Assembly (NCBI GenBank): GCA_964571195.1
Contig: CAZNAD010000012.1
Coordinates: forward strand, 1 to 64,000
Direction of reading: 5' to 3'
DNA length: 64,000 bases
From: PALSA-1006 sp964571195
GTDB taxonomy: Bacteria > Pseudomonadota > Gammaproteobacteria > Burkholderiales > Gallionellaceae
Made by a program: the position numbers and the translations under genes. Within the stretch, counting starts at the first letter, position 1, and each line of letters starts with the position of its first letter. The notes under the pieces were generated by a model. The model had not been told where the DNA came from and searched no databases. It saw nothing but the letters and a program-made list of their open reading frames with translations. Positions 26,009-36,499 of the stretch are shown here, piece by piece.

Positions 26009-26712
26009 AAACAGGATGTAGGATCGAGGAATTAGGTTTTAACATCGGCGCCCAAAAGTCCGACGGTTTTGCTTGTTCCTCGATCCTCAATCCTAATGTC
26101 TTAATCCTTGCCGTCTGCCTATGCCTTCCCTCCTTCGCTCATGCCGGAGCGCAGGCAGAAGAGCGTCTTTCCGCCAGTGTGCAGGCGGTATTGCAGCGCG
26201 CCGTGTCCGATCAAGCCGTTGCCCGTCCGGTGTTCGCCTCGCGTCAGGAAGGAGAGGCTTGGCTGGGCGAGATGTCGCGGCGTCTCGCCAAACGGATGCC
26301 GGACAGGGAATATCGTGAAGACTTCCTCAGTACGGTGCATTACGAGGCGACCCGTGCCGGACTGGACCCGCACATGGTGCTGGGCTTGATCGAGGTGGAG
26401 AGCGGTTTCAGGAAATATGCCGTGTCGAATGTCGGGGCGCGCGGCTACATGCAGGTGATGCCCTTCTGGACCAGAACCATAGGCACGAGCGATCACGATC
26501 TGTTTCACCTGCGCACTAACCTGCGTTATGGCTGCACCATCCTGCGGCATTATCTGGATATCGAGAAAGGCAGCCTGTACCGGGCGCTGGGGCATTACAA
26601 CGGCAGTCTGGGAAAGTCGGCCTACCCCAATATGGTGAAGGCGGCCTGGCATAAACACTGGGCGAATCCGCAGCAACGTACCGCAGATGCGCAAACGGGG
26701 CGGGCGGGCTAG
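26005..26712 (+). CDS. Lytic transglycosylase (SLT domain) with repeat-derived N-terminal extension
   Basis: 235 residues. The SLT domain (about 110-215) shows HMVLGLIEVESGFRKYAVSN with the catalytic Glu, then GARGYMQVMPFW and ALGHYNGS. It cleaves peptidoglycan glycan strands in the periplasm. The signal peptide core is VLILAVCLCLPSFAHA (residues about 32-47), preceded by about 30 odd residues encoded by an inverted repeat (26013-26094). No other in-frame start exists closer to the signal core. Coupled to proS by a 4-base overlap. Confidence 0.88.
   Translation: MKTGCRIEELGFNIGAQKSDGFACSSILNPNVLILAVCLCLPSFAHAGAQAEERLSASVQAVLQRAVSDQAVARPVFASRQEGEAWLGEMSRRLAKRMPDREYREDFLSTVHYEATRAGLDPHMVLGLIEVESGFRKYAVSNVGARGYMQVMPFWTRTIGTSDHDLFHLRTNLRYGCTILRHYLDIEKGSLYRALGHYNGSLGKSAYPNMVKAAWHKHWANPQQRTADAQTGRAG
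26013..26094. repeat. Inverted repeat inside the 5' end of the lytic transglycosylase gene
   Basis: Arms 26013-26031 and 26076-26094 match at 17 of 19 positions, with AGGATCGAGGAA/TTCCTCGATCCT perfect over 12. The arms resemble the AGGATTGAGGAATTAGG-type dispersed repeats of other genomes. The unit adds about 27 codons without breaking the frame. Confidence 0.65.
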
Positions 26713-26713
26713 T

Positions 26714-27208
26714 CTATTGTTCTGCCGCCGCCGGGGTGTTGTGTTTGTTCTTGAGCAAGAGGTAAGTCTCGATCTCCGCCCGCGTTACCATCCCCTCCTG
26801 AAAACTCACCAGCTTCCCTGTCGGGTCGTACAGGTATGAGGTAGGCAAGGCCTGTACCGGGCCGACTTCATACTCGGCCATGGTATAGCTGCCGATCACC
26901 AGCGGATAGCTGATCGCATGTTTGGCTGCGAATGCGGCGACTGCGGAGCGTTTCGAATCCAGCGCGATGCCGATCACGACCAGATCGGAATTCTTGTGGG
27001 CATTATGCAGGGCGACCAGATCCGGCGTCTCCTGTTCGCAGGGCGGGCACCAGGTAGCCCAGAAATTCACCAGTATCCATTTCCCGCGATAGTCGGCCTG
27101 GCGGATAAGATTGCCCTGCGTGTCCTTGAAGCTGAATTCCTTTGCCGAGGCCGTGACGGCCATGATCGACAGCAACACCAGCGTGAGGGCGCGAAAGATG
27201 TTCATCAA
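26714..27208 (-). CDS. TlpA-like thiol-disulfide oxidoreductase
   Basis: 164 residues. Signal peptide (about 1-22, ending VTASAKEF), then a thioredoxin fold with NFWATWCPPCEQETPDL (active site WCPPC near residue 54) and the cis-proline loop ALPTSYLYDPTGKLV. Periplasmic reductant of the TlpA/ResA family, often serving cytochrome c or copper-site assembly; the target is unknown. Its start overlaps the end of the YqhA gene (ATGA), so the two form an operon. Confidence 0.9.
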   Translation of the reverse strand: MMNIFRALTLVLLSIMAVTASAKEFSFKDTQGNLIRQADYRGKWILVNFWATWCPPCEQETPDLVALHNAHKNSDLVVIGIALDSKRSAVAAFAAKHAISYPLVIGSYTMAEYEVGPVQALPTSYLYDPTGKLVSFQEGMVTRAEIETYLLLKNKHNTPAAAEQ

Positions 27209-27789
27209 TGTGCGGCCTTCTCGTTATCGCTGTTCGGTGCCGCACTCTCCGTATCGTCGTGGCCGACGACTTCTGCCGCGTGTGACAGATACAGCGCGGC
27301 GGCAACCAATGCAATGCTGGCACCCAGATATAGCAGATCCAGCGGACTTTCGATCTTGATGTTTAACGCCTGCTCAAACAAGGTCACAATCAGGATCATC
27401 AGAATCACTTTGGCTAGGCGTGATTTCAGATCATCCAGATTGTTGATGACCAGAATTTTGCTGGATGAGCGGCTGCCGTGTGCCTGATCGATGTCGCTGA
27501 TGAACAATTCATACATACCGAGAGAGAAGATCAGCATCACTGTCGCCAACAGATAGCCATCAACCACCTCGACGATGTGGGTCACGGTGCTGTCATGCAG
27601 AACCTTGCGTGCTTCTGCGGTCAGATCGGCATCGCCGTAGTGCAGGACATGCAGCACCAGATGCCAGACATCGACGGTGGCCATGTAAAAGATGGCAAAC
27701 CCGGCAAACAGGCTGCCAATCACCGCAGCCAGAATGACAAAGCGGCTGTTCCAAAGACTGCTCTCAAAAAGATTTTCCAGAAATTTCAT
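27205..27789 (-). CDS. YqhA/UPF0114 family membrane protein
   Basis: 194 residues with four predicted transmembrane helices (about 17-38, 72-95, 118-138, 148-168). The sequence around RFVILAAVIGSLFAGFAIFY and GMYELFISDID is the UPF0114 signature. The family function is unknown. It is translationally coupled to the TlpA-like gene downstream. The 120 bp upstream to the GIY-YIG gene show nothing clear. Confidence 0.85.
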   Translation of the reverse strand: MKFLENLFESSLWNSRFVILAAVIGSLFAGFAIFYMATVDVWHLVLHVLHYGDADLTAEARKVLHDSTVTHIVEVVDGYLLATVMLIFSLGMYELFISDIDQAHGSRSSSKILVINNLDDLKSRLAKVILMILIVTLFEQALNIKIESPLDLLYLGASIALVAAALYLSHAAEVVGHDDTESAAPNSDNEKAAH

Positions 27790-27909
27790 GTTCGATCTCC
27801 AAATTCACGGCGCGCATTAGAGCCTAAATCAACATGGCAGACAACCTGCCAAACCGAATAAATCCAATACCCATATTGCAATTGCGGGGATGGTGGGGCG
27901 GTGGGAAAT

Positions 27910-28167
27910 TCAATCGGCAGCTAAGCGGTTATCGCATAAGGCAAATTTCTGTGCGCGCGACAACCGTTTGATCTGTAGTTCGCGCTTAAGCGCGGTCGAC
28001 TTGTCGGCACAACATTCGTGATAGAGCAGAGTCACCGGAGTGCGTCCGCGCGTGTATTTTGCACCTTCGCCGGTATTGTGGGCGGAAAGGCGCTTCTTCA
28101 GGTCATTGGTGATGCCGCAATACAGAGTGTCATCGGCACAGCGCAACAGGTAGCAGCACCAGCTCAT
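27910..28167 (-). CDS. GIY-YIG nuclease superfamily protein (UPF0213/YhbQ-like)
   Basis: 85 residues from the ATG at 28167 (MSWCCYLLRCADDTLYCGIT), which overlaps the lnt stop as ATGA; a longer in-frame extension upstream lies inside lnt and is rejected. The GIY-YIG equivalent is YLL...YCG, followed by TNDLKKRLSAHNTG, the conserved Arg, and HECCADKSTALKRE with the metal-binding Glu. Members are small single-domain endonucleases of unclear role. Confidence 0.88.
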   Translation of the reverse strand: MSWCCYLLRCADDTLYCGITNDLKKRLSAHNTGEGAKYTRGRTPVTLLYHECCADKSTALKRELQIKRLSRAQKFALCDNRLAAD

Positions 28168-29651
28168 CGCATCCGCAATTTCCATATTGCCGCAAACATG
28201 ACCAACAACACTGCGAGCACTGCCATGTTGCCCCAAACAACATAAGGTGTCGTACCGGTGTAGCCCTGTACCTGTGTGGTGAGCACAGCCTCCCAGTGTT
28301 GCGGCAGCATCTGTAGTATGCGCCCGTCGTTGCCGATCACTGAGGTCACGCCGGTATTGGTGGCGCGCAGCATCATGCGCCCCGTTTCAAGCGCACGCAT
28401 CTGGGATATCTGGTTGTGCTGTATCGCTGCCGAGGAATCGCCGTACCATGCGTCGTTGCTGGTGTTCAGCAGCAGGGTCGCTTGCGGCAAGGCGCGAATG
28501 ATCTCCTCGCCGAACACATCCTCGTAACAGATGTTCATCGCGATATGTTGTCCGGCCAGATGTAACAGGGGTTGATGCTCGCCGCCGTTGGAAAGATCGG
28601 ACATCGGGATATTCAGCACATCGTTGATGAGCCAGCCAAACACGCTACGCAGGGGGATGAATTCGCCGAACGGAACGAGGTGGTTCTTGCGGTAAGACTG
28701 TCCTGCCGAGCTGCCCAGTGAAATCATACTGTTGTAATACTGACCCTCTTGTTCCTCGAATGCGCCGAGCAACACATCACCGTCGTGTTTCTGTGCATGG
28801 CTCTTCAAGCGTTCGAGATAACTTGCCGGCAGGCCATCGAGCAGCAGGGGCAGGGCTGTCTCCGGCAAAACGATCAGGCGAGCGTCGCTGTCCTCGACCA
28901 GACGGCGATAAGTCTCCAGCGTGCTGACCAGTCTTTCTTCCTCGAACTTTTCGTCTTGGGCGATGTTGCCTTGCAATAGACTCACTTTGACCGCTGGACC
29001 TGTCGGCGATGTCCACCCGATCATGCCCGCCCCGGCTCCCCCCATCCAGATGATCAACAAGAAGGCCGCAGCTAGCTTGCCTTGCCTGCTCCAGCGCTGT
29101 TGCACCAGTAGCGCCAGCAGTCCGGCACTGATCGCGAGAATGAGTGATACGCCGTATACCCCCAGTATCGGAGCGTAGCCGGCGAGCGGACTGTCCGGTA
29201 CTTGCGAATAGCCCAACGAGAGCCAAGGGAAGCCGGTGAACAGGTAGCCGCGCAACAGTTCGACGGAGGCACAGAGTGCGGGAAACAATAACGTGAGCTT
29301 TTGCCAGCTGGGCAAAGGCAGTTTTGCTTGCAGATAACCGGCCAGTGCGGGGAATGAGGCCAGCAGGGCAACGAACAGCGCGGTCGCCAGAAAGGCCAGC
29401 GCTGCTGGCATATGACCGAAATCATGCAGCGCGATGTAGATCCAGCCTGTTCCCGCGCCGAACAAGCCGAGTCCGAAGGCGAAACCCAATCCTGCGGAGA
29501 CTCGCGGCTGAGTGCTCCGGTTCCATAAAAAGAACAGCAGTGCCAGCGAGAGCAGCGGCGCGGGAAAAACGTTCCAAGGCGCGAAGCCGGCCACGGCGAA
29601 GACGCCGCCGAGTGCGGCAAGAAAGGGATGGGGTATGCGCAAGCTGCTCAC
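28164..29651 (-). CDS. lnt: Apolipoprotein N-acyltransferase
   Basis: About 495 residues from a GTG at 29651 (a TTG is one codon earlier). Several N-terminal transmembrane helices (to about residue 210) precede a nitrilase-fold domain with the catalytic triad in context: Glu in VLPETALPLL, Lys in YRKNHLVPFGEFIP and Cys in NICYEDVFGE. It adds the third acyl chain to lipoproteins in the inner membrane. It normally follows corC but is 20 kb away here. Confidence 0.96.
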   Translation of the reverse strand: MSSLRIPHPFLAALGGVFAVAGFAPWNVFPAPLLSLALLFFLWNRSTQPRVSAGLGFAFGLGLFGAGTGWIYIALHDFGHMPAALAFLATALFVALLASFPALAGYLQAKLPLPSWQKLTLLFPALCASVELLRGYLFTGFPWLSLGYSQVPDSPLAGYAPILGVYGVSLILAISAGLLALLVQQRWSRQGKLAAAFLLIIWMGGAGAGMIGWTSPTGPAVKVSLLQGNIAQDEKFEEERLVSTLETYRRLVEDSDARLIVLPETALPLLLDGLPASYLERLKSHAQKHDGDVLLGAFEEQEGQYYNSMISLGSSAGQSYRKNHLVPFGEFIPLRSVFGWLINDVLNIPMSDLSNGGEHQPLLHLAGQHIAMNICYEDVFGEEIIRALPQATLLLNTSNDAWYGDSSAAIQHNQISQMRALETGRMMLRATNTGVTSVIGNDGRILQMLPQHWEAVLTTQVQGYTGTTPYVVWGNMAVLAVLLVMFAAIWKLRMR

Positions 29652-29725
29652 CAAGTCTGTTTCAGGGTTGATTACGCGGATTATACGGTGTAACTTCCGC
29701 GCCTCTCGTTCATTACCGTGTCGCT

Positions 29726-30199
29726 ATGCAACAAGATTCCGCCTTGCTCAAAGAAGTCAGCATGATGTTGCTGGACTGTGAGTTGTTCAATCATTTGCCA
29801 TCCTCCGATATGCGGGCAGTCGCCCGGTATTTCGGCTGCGACCGATTCAGCGAGGGAGATACGATATTCGAAGAGGGTGACAGCGGAACCTTCATGTGTG
29901 TGGTGCACGAGGGGCGCGTTTCGGTGATCAAGAGCAACCAGGATGAGCACGACGTCATGATGGCGACCGAGGGCCCCGGCCATGTGATCGGTGAGATGGC
30001 GGTGCTGGACGGCGAGCAACGCTCTGCCACCTGCGTGGCGGCGAGTGACTGTGTGTTGCTGACGCTTTCCAAGGCGGCGATGGATACGATGCTGGAAGAG
30101 CAACCCCGTGTCGGAGCCAAGATATTGCGCGCCATCGCCGTCAGCCTGTCGCGCAGGATGCGGATGGCTGCCGGAAAACTGGTCGATCACGCGGAATAA
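29726..30199 (+). CDS. Single-domain cyclic-nucleotide-binding protein without DNA-binding domain
   Basis: 157 residues, one cNMP-binding beta-roll (about 25-140) with FSEGDTIFEEGDSGTFMCVV and the phosphate cassette GEMAVLDGEQRSATCVA. The Arg in QRSATC matches the ligand-contacting Arg of cAMP-binding domains. There is no helix-turn-helix, so it is not a Crp regulator; it may signal through a partner. It lies 3 bp before marC, and marC 3 bp before the pseudouridine synthase gene: a tight operon. Confidence 0.85.
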   Translation: MQQDSALLKEVSMMLLDCELFNHLPSSDMRAVARYFGCDRFSEGDTIFEEGDSGTFMCVVHEGRVSVIKSNQDEHDVMMATEGPGHVIGEMAVLDGEQRSATCVAASDCVLLTLSKAAMDTMLEEQPRVGAKILRAIAVSLSRRMRMAAGKLVDHAE

Positions 30200-30202
30200 G
30201 CC

Positions 30203-30829
30203 ATGCTCGACTTCACCGAATATTCGAAGATATTTCTCAGCCTGTTCGCCATTCTCGACCCGATCGGCATTATCCCCATCATCATCGCGTTCACGGTCGG
30301 CCTCACACCGCCTAAACGGGCGCGGGTCGGGCGTCTGGCTTCGTTATCGGTGATCGGCATCCTGCTGGTCGCTTTGCTCATCGGCGAATGGGTATTGGAA
30401 TTCTTCGGTATCAGCATCCATTCGTTCCGTGTCGCGGGCGGTATCCTGTTATTGCTGATGTCCATCACCATGTTGTTCGGCAACAAAGATGCGCCCGCCC
30501 CCGGCGATTCGACAGACGGCGACTCAACCTCTTCCATCGCCATCGTGCCGCTCTCCACCCCTTTGCTAGCCGGGCCGGGTGCGATCAGTGCGGTGATCCT
30601 AGATGCGCACAAAGGGCAAGGCATCGGGCATTACGCGGTACTCAGCCTGGAGATACTCTTGCTCGGCTTCACCGTCTGGCTCACGTTTCTCGTCGCGCCG
30701 TGGATATCACAACGGCTGGGGCGTATCGGCACCAGCATCTTTTCGCGGCTGATGGGACTGTTGCTTGCGGCGATCGCCGTTGAATTCATCGCGGGCGGGC
30801 TGCGCGGCCTGTTCCCTTTATTAGAGTAA
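30203..30829 (+). CDS. MarC/UPF0056 family membrane protein
   Basis: 208 residues with six predicted transmembrane helices. FLSLFAILDPIGIIPIIIAF at the N-terminus and STPLLAGPGAISAVI in the middle are MarC-family signatures. Despite the name, no resistance function is established for the family. Middle gene of a three-gene operon with the cNMP-binding protein and the pseudouridine synthase. Confidence 0.9.
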   Translation: MLDFTEYSKIFLSLFAILDPIGIIPIIIAFTVGLTPPKRARVGRLASLSVIGILLVALLIGEWVLEFFGISIHSFRVAGGILLLLMSITMLFGNKDAPAPGDSTDGDSTSSIAIVPLSTPLLAGPGAISAVILDAHKGQGIGHYAVLSLEILLLGFTVWLTFLVAPWISQRLGRIGTSIFSRLMGLLLAAIAVEFIAGGLRGLFPLLE

Positions 30830-30832
30830 ATT

Positions 30833-31564
30833 ATGGAAAAAATCAGACTCTCCAAACTGATGTCCGAACAGGGGCTCTGTTCACGCCGCGAAGCCGACCG
30901 TTACATCGAGAAAGGCTGGGTGCTGGTCGACGGCGAGCCGGTCAGCGAACTCGGTACAAAAGTCTTTCCGCACCAGAAGGTCACCCTGAACAACTCGGCG
31001 CAGACCCAGCAACAGACGCAGGTGACCATCCTGCTGAACAAACCCATCGGGTATGTCTCCGGGCAGGCGGAAGACGGATATCAACCTGCGGTGGTCCTTA
31101 TCAAGGCCGATACCCGCTGGGCGAACGACACCGCAGCGCAGCGATTCACACCGCAACAATTGCGCGGCCTGGCTCCGGCTGGGCGTCTGGACATCGACTC
31201 GCAAGGTTTGCTGGTGCTCACCCAGGATGGCCGCATTGCCAAACAACTCATTGGGGAAGATTCGTTGATCGACAAAGAATATCTTGTGCGGGTCACCGGA
31301 AAATTGGTCGGCAACGGCTTGAATATGCTCAACCACGGCCTTGCGCTGGACGGACAAAAGCTCAAACCGGCCAAAGTTACCTGGCAGAATGAAGACCAGT
31401 TGCGTTTTGTATTGCGCGAGGGGAAAAAACGCCAGATTCGGCGCATGTGTGAACTGGTCGGGCTGAAAGTCACCGGATTGAAGCGTGTTCGTATCGGCAA
31501 GGTCAAACTGGGTGATCTGCCTGTCGGACAATGGCGCTACCTGCGCGCCGAGGAAAGCTTCTAG
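30833..31564 (+). CDS. RNA pseudouridine synthase, RluF/RsuA family
   Basis: 243 residues. N-terminal S4 domain (RLSKLMSEQGLCSRREADRYI) then the catalytic domain with PAGRLDIDSQGLLVLTQDG (catalytic Asp in GRLDIDS) and the REGKKRQIRRMCELVG signature. The pattern with LLNKPIGYVSGQ near residue 63 fits the RluF subgroup, which modifies 23S rRNA U2604 and tRNA-Tyr, but RsuA/RluB/E cannot be excluded. A terminator follows 24 bp downstream. Confidence 0.88.
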   Translation: MEKIRLSKLMSEQGLCSRREADRYIEKGWVLVDGEPVSELGTKVFPHQKVTLNNSAQTQQQTQVTILLNKPIGYVSGQAEDGYQPAVVLIKADTRWANDTAAQRFTPQQLRGLAPAGRLDIDSQGLLVLTQDGRIAKQLIGEDSLIDKEYLVRVTGKLVGNGLNMLNHGLALDGQKLKPAKVTWQNEDQLRFVLREGKKRQIRRMCELVGLKVTGLKRVRIGKVKLGDLPVGQWRYLRAEESF

Positions 31565-31587
31565 GTAGCGCTGCAACAGCGGGAAAT

Positions 31588-31622
31588 AAAAAAGAGAACC
31601 GTCTAACGGTTCTCTTTTTTTA
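31588..31622. terminator. Bidirectional terminator between the pseudouridine synthase and the 45-residue peptide
   Basis: AGAGAACC / GGTTCTCT stem with a 7-base loop (31593-31615), A-rich before and T7 after; it serves the convergent genes on both sides. Confidence 0.88.
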
Positions 31623-31651
31623 CGACAGTCACCACCTGTGGTGCGATGAAG

Positions 31652-31789
31652 CTATTTCACCACTGTCAGCAACAATACCAGCACAACAAGGATCACTACG
31701 GCCAAGCCGGGCGACAGGTGAAATTCCGCATCGTTCGCGAAACTGTCGCTTAATTCCATATTCATGCTTTTGCGGGATTGATGGCTCAT
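31652..31789 (-). CDS. 45-residue single-pass membrane peptide
   Basis: Starts MSHQSRKSMNMELSDSFAND and ends in a strongly hydrophobic helix (about residues 29-43, LAVVILVVLVLLLTVV) with a terminal Lys. A GGAGG ribosome site nine bases before the ATG at 31789 supports this start over a longer frame upstream. It has its own downstream terminator. The tail-anchored layout suggests an N-terminus in the cytoplasm. No family recognised. Confidence 0.68.
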   Translation of the reverse strand: MSHQSRKSMNMELSDSFANDAEFHLSPGLAVVILVVLVLLLTVVK

Positions 31790-31924
31790 GAGTTCTGCCC
31801 TCCAGAAAAGTGAACGACGGGAGCAGGATAACACAATCTCTAGTATTAAATAACCCTCTGCGTCACTAGATGTAGTGTTATTGTCACATCTGGCGCAACT
31901 GCTTAATTGTGCTGGGAAAAACAA

Positions 31925-31952
31925 AAAAGGCCTGCGTTCTGGCAAGCCTTTT
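31925..31952 (-). terminator. Probable terminator of tRNA-Ile2
   Basis: On the minus strand, AAAGGCTTGCC pairs imperfectly with GCAGGCCTTT (one mismatch in the 8-bp core) and runs into a T6 tract, just downstream of the tRNA. Confidence 0.6.
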
Positions 31953-31960
31953 ATGCTATT

Positions 31961-32037
31961 TGGTGGGCCCTCCCGGACTTGAACCGGGGACCAAAGGATT
32001 ATGAGTCCTCTGCTCTAACCAACTGAGCTAAGGGCCC
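31961..32037 (-). tRNA. tRNA-Ile2(CAU), wobble C expected to become lysidine
   Basis: 77 nt with encoded CCA. Acceptor GGGCCCT/AGGGCCC, anticodon loop CTCATAA, T-arm GGTTCAAGTCC. The body (GAGGACTCATAATCCTTTGG) resembles the E. coli ileX/ileY type that reads AUA after TilS modification, rather than elongator or initiator Met tRNA. Confidence 0.87.
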
Positions 32038-32044
32038 GAAACGG

Positions 32045-34000
<1,956 letters not shown>

Positions 34001-34161
34001 AATCGGTGGATCCTCAAATTAAATTTTCAAACACTGCAGCAAAATGAGACATGCGCTGCCAAAAAGGCCGACGATTATAGCAGATTCTTAAAATTTTTCC
34101 GAAGGTTAGCTGCTTCTGCCGATATTCCGGTCGCTGCAAATAACGTGCCCGCCCGAGTCCG

Positions 34162-35943
34162 TTAAGGGGCGGGGGCTTTCAGTTGCTTAAGCTCGTCACT
34201 CAGTCGACTGTAACGTTCCTTGTTCATGCCGCCCAGATTTCCGGCCAGCAATACGGCGATCTCCGCCTCGATGGCGTCAATGCGGATCTTGCGCAGCACG
34301 CCGGAGAACTCCGCCGCGACATCGAACTCGCCGCTCAACTGCAACACCTCGCCCTGGGCGGTCGCCAGCACAGCTTCATGGGCCGAGCCCTGAAAGTGCT
34401 GGATCATCGCTGCCGTGCTGGTTTCATCAGCCGATTCGTGCAGTCCCCGCAAGGGGGACGCCGGTGGGTGCCCGATGGCTCCGCCATCACCCTCCCGCAG
34501 CCAGTCGGCCAGTGCGGCGATGGCTGCCGCTTCGGGACCTTCTGCCTGCCAGTCTGCGGGCAATTCGCGCGCCAATTCCGGCTTCATCACCAGACAACGC
34601 AGCAAAGTGCGCAGACCGGAAGGTGTGGAGCGCTTGGCTTTGGGCGGCGCGGCGCGGCGGGGGGCAGCCAGCGGCTTAATCTCAAACCGGGCTTCCAGCT
34701 CTTCCTGCGTCATACCGGCCAGCGCGGCCACTTCCTTGCGTAGCAGCAAGGACATCGTTGGTGCCGTGATCGCGGCCAACAGCGGCTGCGCCTTTTGCAG
34801 CAAGGCGCTGCGCCCTTCCGGCGTATGCAGATCAACCTGCGCGGTCAGCTCGCGTAACAGATAACCGGACAGTGGCAAGGAGTTGTCGAGTTCGTGCTCG
34901 AAGGCATCACGGCCATATTCGCGGATGTAGGTGTCGGGATCGTGTTCTTCCGGCAGGAACAGGAAGCCGATCCGTTTGCCGTCTTGCAGTTGCGGCAAGG
35001 CGTTCTCCAGCGCGCGCCAGGCGGCTTTTTGGCCGGCGCGGTCACCGTCGAAACAAAACACCACTTGCTCGCATAGACGTAGCAGCTTCTGCACATGGTA
35101 GGGGGTAGTCGCCGTGCCCAGCGTGGCGACGGCATATTCCACCCCGTTTTGCGCCAGCGCCACCACGTCCATATAACCCTCAACCACGATCACGCGCTGT
35201 TGCGCGCGGATGGCTTTCTGCGCCTGAAACAGGCCGTAAAGTTCGTGGCCTTTTTCAAACAGCGGCGTTTCTGGCGAGTTGAGATACTTCGGTTCGCCTT
35301 TATCCAGCACGCGCCCGCCGAAGCCAATGACCTGCCCGCGCACGTTGACGATGGGGAACATGATGCGGTCGCGGAAGCGGTCGTAACGTTTGCCGCCTTC
35401 ACCCTCGATCACCAAGCCGGTCTCGACCAGACTGGCATCCAGATAGTTCGGCACGGCGGGTTTCAGGTTCTGCCAGTCATCCGGTGCATAACCGATGCCG
35501 AAACGTGCGGCGACCTCGCCGGAGAGGCCGCGACCTTTCAGATAGTCGATGGCGCGCGGGGTCTTTTTCAACTGTTCGCGGTAATAACGTGTGGCCGTTT
35601 GCATCAGCTCGTAAAGATCGGGGGCGACCTTGTGTTGCGGGGCGCTTGAAGCTTCCTGCGGTACGCTGACCCCGATGCTCTTGGCCAGATCTTCGACCGC
35701 TTCGACGAAGCCCATGCCGACGTGTTCCATGACGAAACCGATGGCGGTGCCGTGCGCGCCGCAGCCGAAACAATGGTAGAACTGTTTCGATTGGCTGACG
35801 GTGAAAGACGGGGATTTCTCGTTGTGGAACGGGCAACAGGCGACGTAGTTGGCACCTGCTTTTTTGAGCGGAACGTAACGCTCGATCACATCGACGATAT
35901 CGAGCCGGTTGAGCAGATCCTGAACAAAACTTTTTGGAATCAC
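34162..35943 (-). CDS. dnaG: DNA primase DnaG
   Basis: 593 residues from the GTG at 35943 (IPKSFVQDLLNRLDIVD), with GAGGG five bases upstream; a TTG 11 codons earlier is less likely. CHC2 zinc finger (CCPFHNEKSPSFTV...FYHCFGCGAHG), TOPRIM catalytic core (VIVVEGYMDVVALAQNG, FCFDGDRAGQKAAW), and a C-terminal helicase-binding domain. The linker around residues 482-500 (GDGGAIGHPPASPLRGLHES) is encoded by two small hairpins (34443-34459, 34474-34488) and may be repeat-derived. Confidence 0.97.
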   Translation of the reverse strand: MIPKSFVQDLLNRLDIVDVIERYVPLKKAGANYVACCPFHNEKSPSFTVSQSKQFYHCFGCGAHGTAIGFVMEHVGMGFVEAVEDLAKSIGVSVPQEASSAPQHKVAPDLYELMQTATRYYREQLKKTPRAIDYLKGRGLSGEVAARFGIGYAPDDWQNLKPAVPNYLDASLVETGLVIEGEGGKRYDRFRDRIMFPIVNVRGQVIGFGGRVLDKGEPKYLNSPETPLFEKGHELYGLFQAQKAIRAQQRVIVVEGYMDVVALAQNGVEYAVATLGTATTPYHVQKLLRLCEQVVFCFDGDRAGQKAAWRALENALPQLQDGKRIGFLFLPEEHDPDTYIREYGRDAFEHELDNSLPLSGYLLRELTAQVDLHTPEGRSALLQKAQPLLAAITAPTMSLLLRKEVAALAGMTQEELEARFEIKPLAAPRRAAPPKAKRSTPSGLRTLLRCLVMKPELARELPADWQAEGPEAAAIAALADWLREGDGGAIGHPPASPLRGLHESADETSTAAMIQHFQGSAHEAVLATAQGEVLQLSGEFDVAAEFSGVLRKIRIDAIEAEIAVLLAGNLGGMNKERYSRLSDELKQLKAPAP

Positions 35944-35997
35944 TCCGGCCCTCGCATCACGTGGTGTGGAGAACAAACCCGCGCACGGGCGACAGAA

Positions 35998-36444
35998 CTA
36001 CTTGGACAGCTTGGTCTTGACCAGGCCGGATACTTTGGCGATATCGGCGCGTCCGGCCAGCTGCGGCTTGAGGATCGCCATCACCTTGCCCATCTCTTGC
36101 GGGCTGGCCGCGCCGCTGCTGGTGATGGCTTGCGCCACCGCCGCTTCGATTTCGGCTTCGGTCAATTGTTGCGGCATATAGGTTTGCAGCACGCCCATCT
36201 CGAACTTCTCGACATCGGCCAGATCCTGGCGACCGGCAGCTTCGTACTGGCTGATGGAGTCGCGGCGCTGTTTCAGCATCTTGTCGATGATGGCGAGGAT
36301 GTCCGCGTCGGACAGTTCGATGCGCTCATCCACTTCGCGTTGTTTCATCGCGGCGAGCAAAAGACGGATCGCTCCCAAGCGCGCCGTTTCCTTGGCGCGC
36401 ATGGCGGTCTTCATATCATCGGAGATCTGTTGTTTCAGGCTCAT
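35998..36444 (-). CDS. yqeY: GatB/YqeY domain protein
   Basis: 148 residues, all-helical YqeY fold: MSLKQQISDDMKTAMRAKET at the N-terminus and GKVMAILKPQLAGRADIAKVSG near the end. It resembles the tail domain of GatB and may bind tRNA, but no activity is proven. It lies between rpsU and dnaG, the usual betaproteobacterial order. Confidence 0.94.
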   Translation of the reverse strand: MSLKQQISDDMKTAMRAKETARLGAIRLLLAAMKQREVDERIELSDADILAIIDKMLKQRRDSISQYEAAGRQDLADVEKFEMGVLQTYMPQQLTEAEIEAAVAQAITSSGAASPQEMGKVMAILKPQLAGRADIAKVSGLVKTKLSK

Positions 36445-36499
36445 CGCAAAAACAAACGCCGCAATCTCGACGGATTGCGGCGTCGCTTAACGGAATGAA

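Noticed and set aside
31961..32037. Elongator tRNA-Met for the CAU anticodon
   Set aside because: The body sequence and GGACTCATAATCC anticodon arm match tRNA-Ile2 of the ileX/ileY type, not tRNA-Met.
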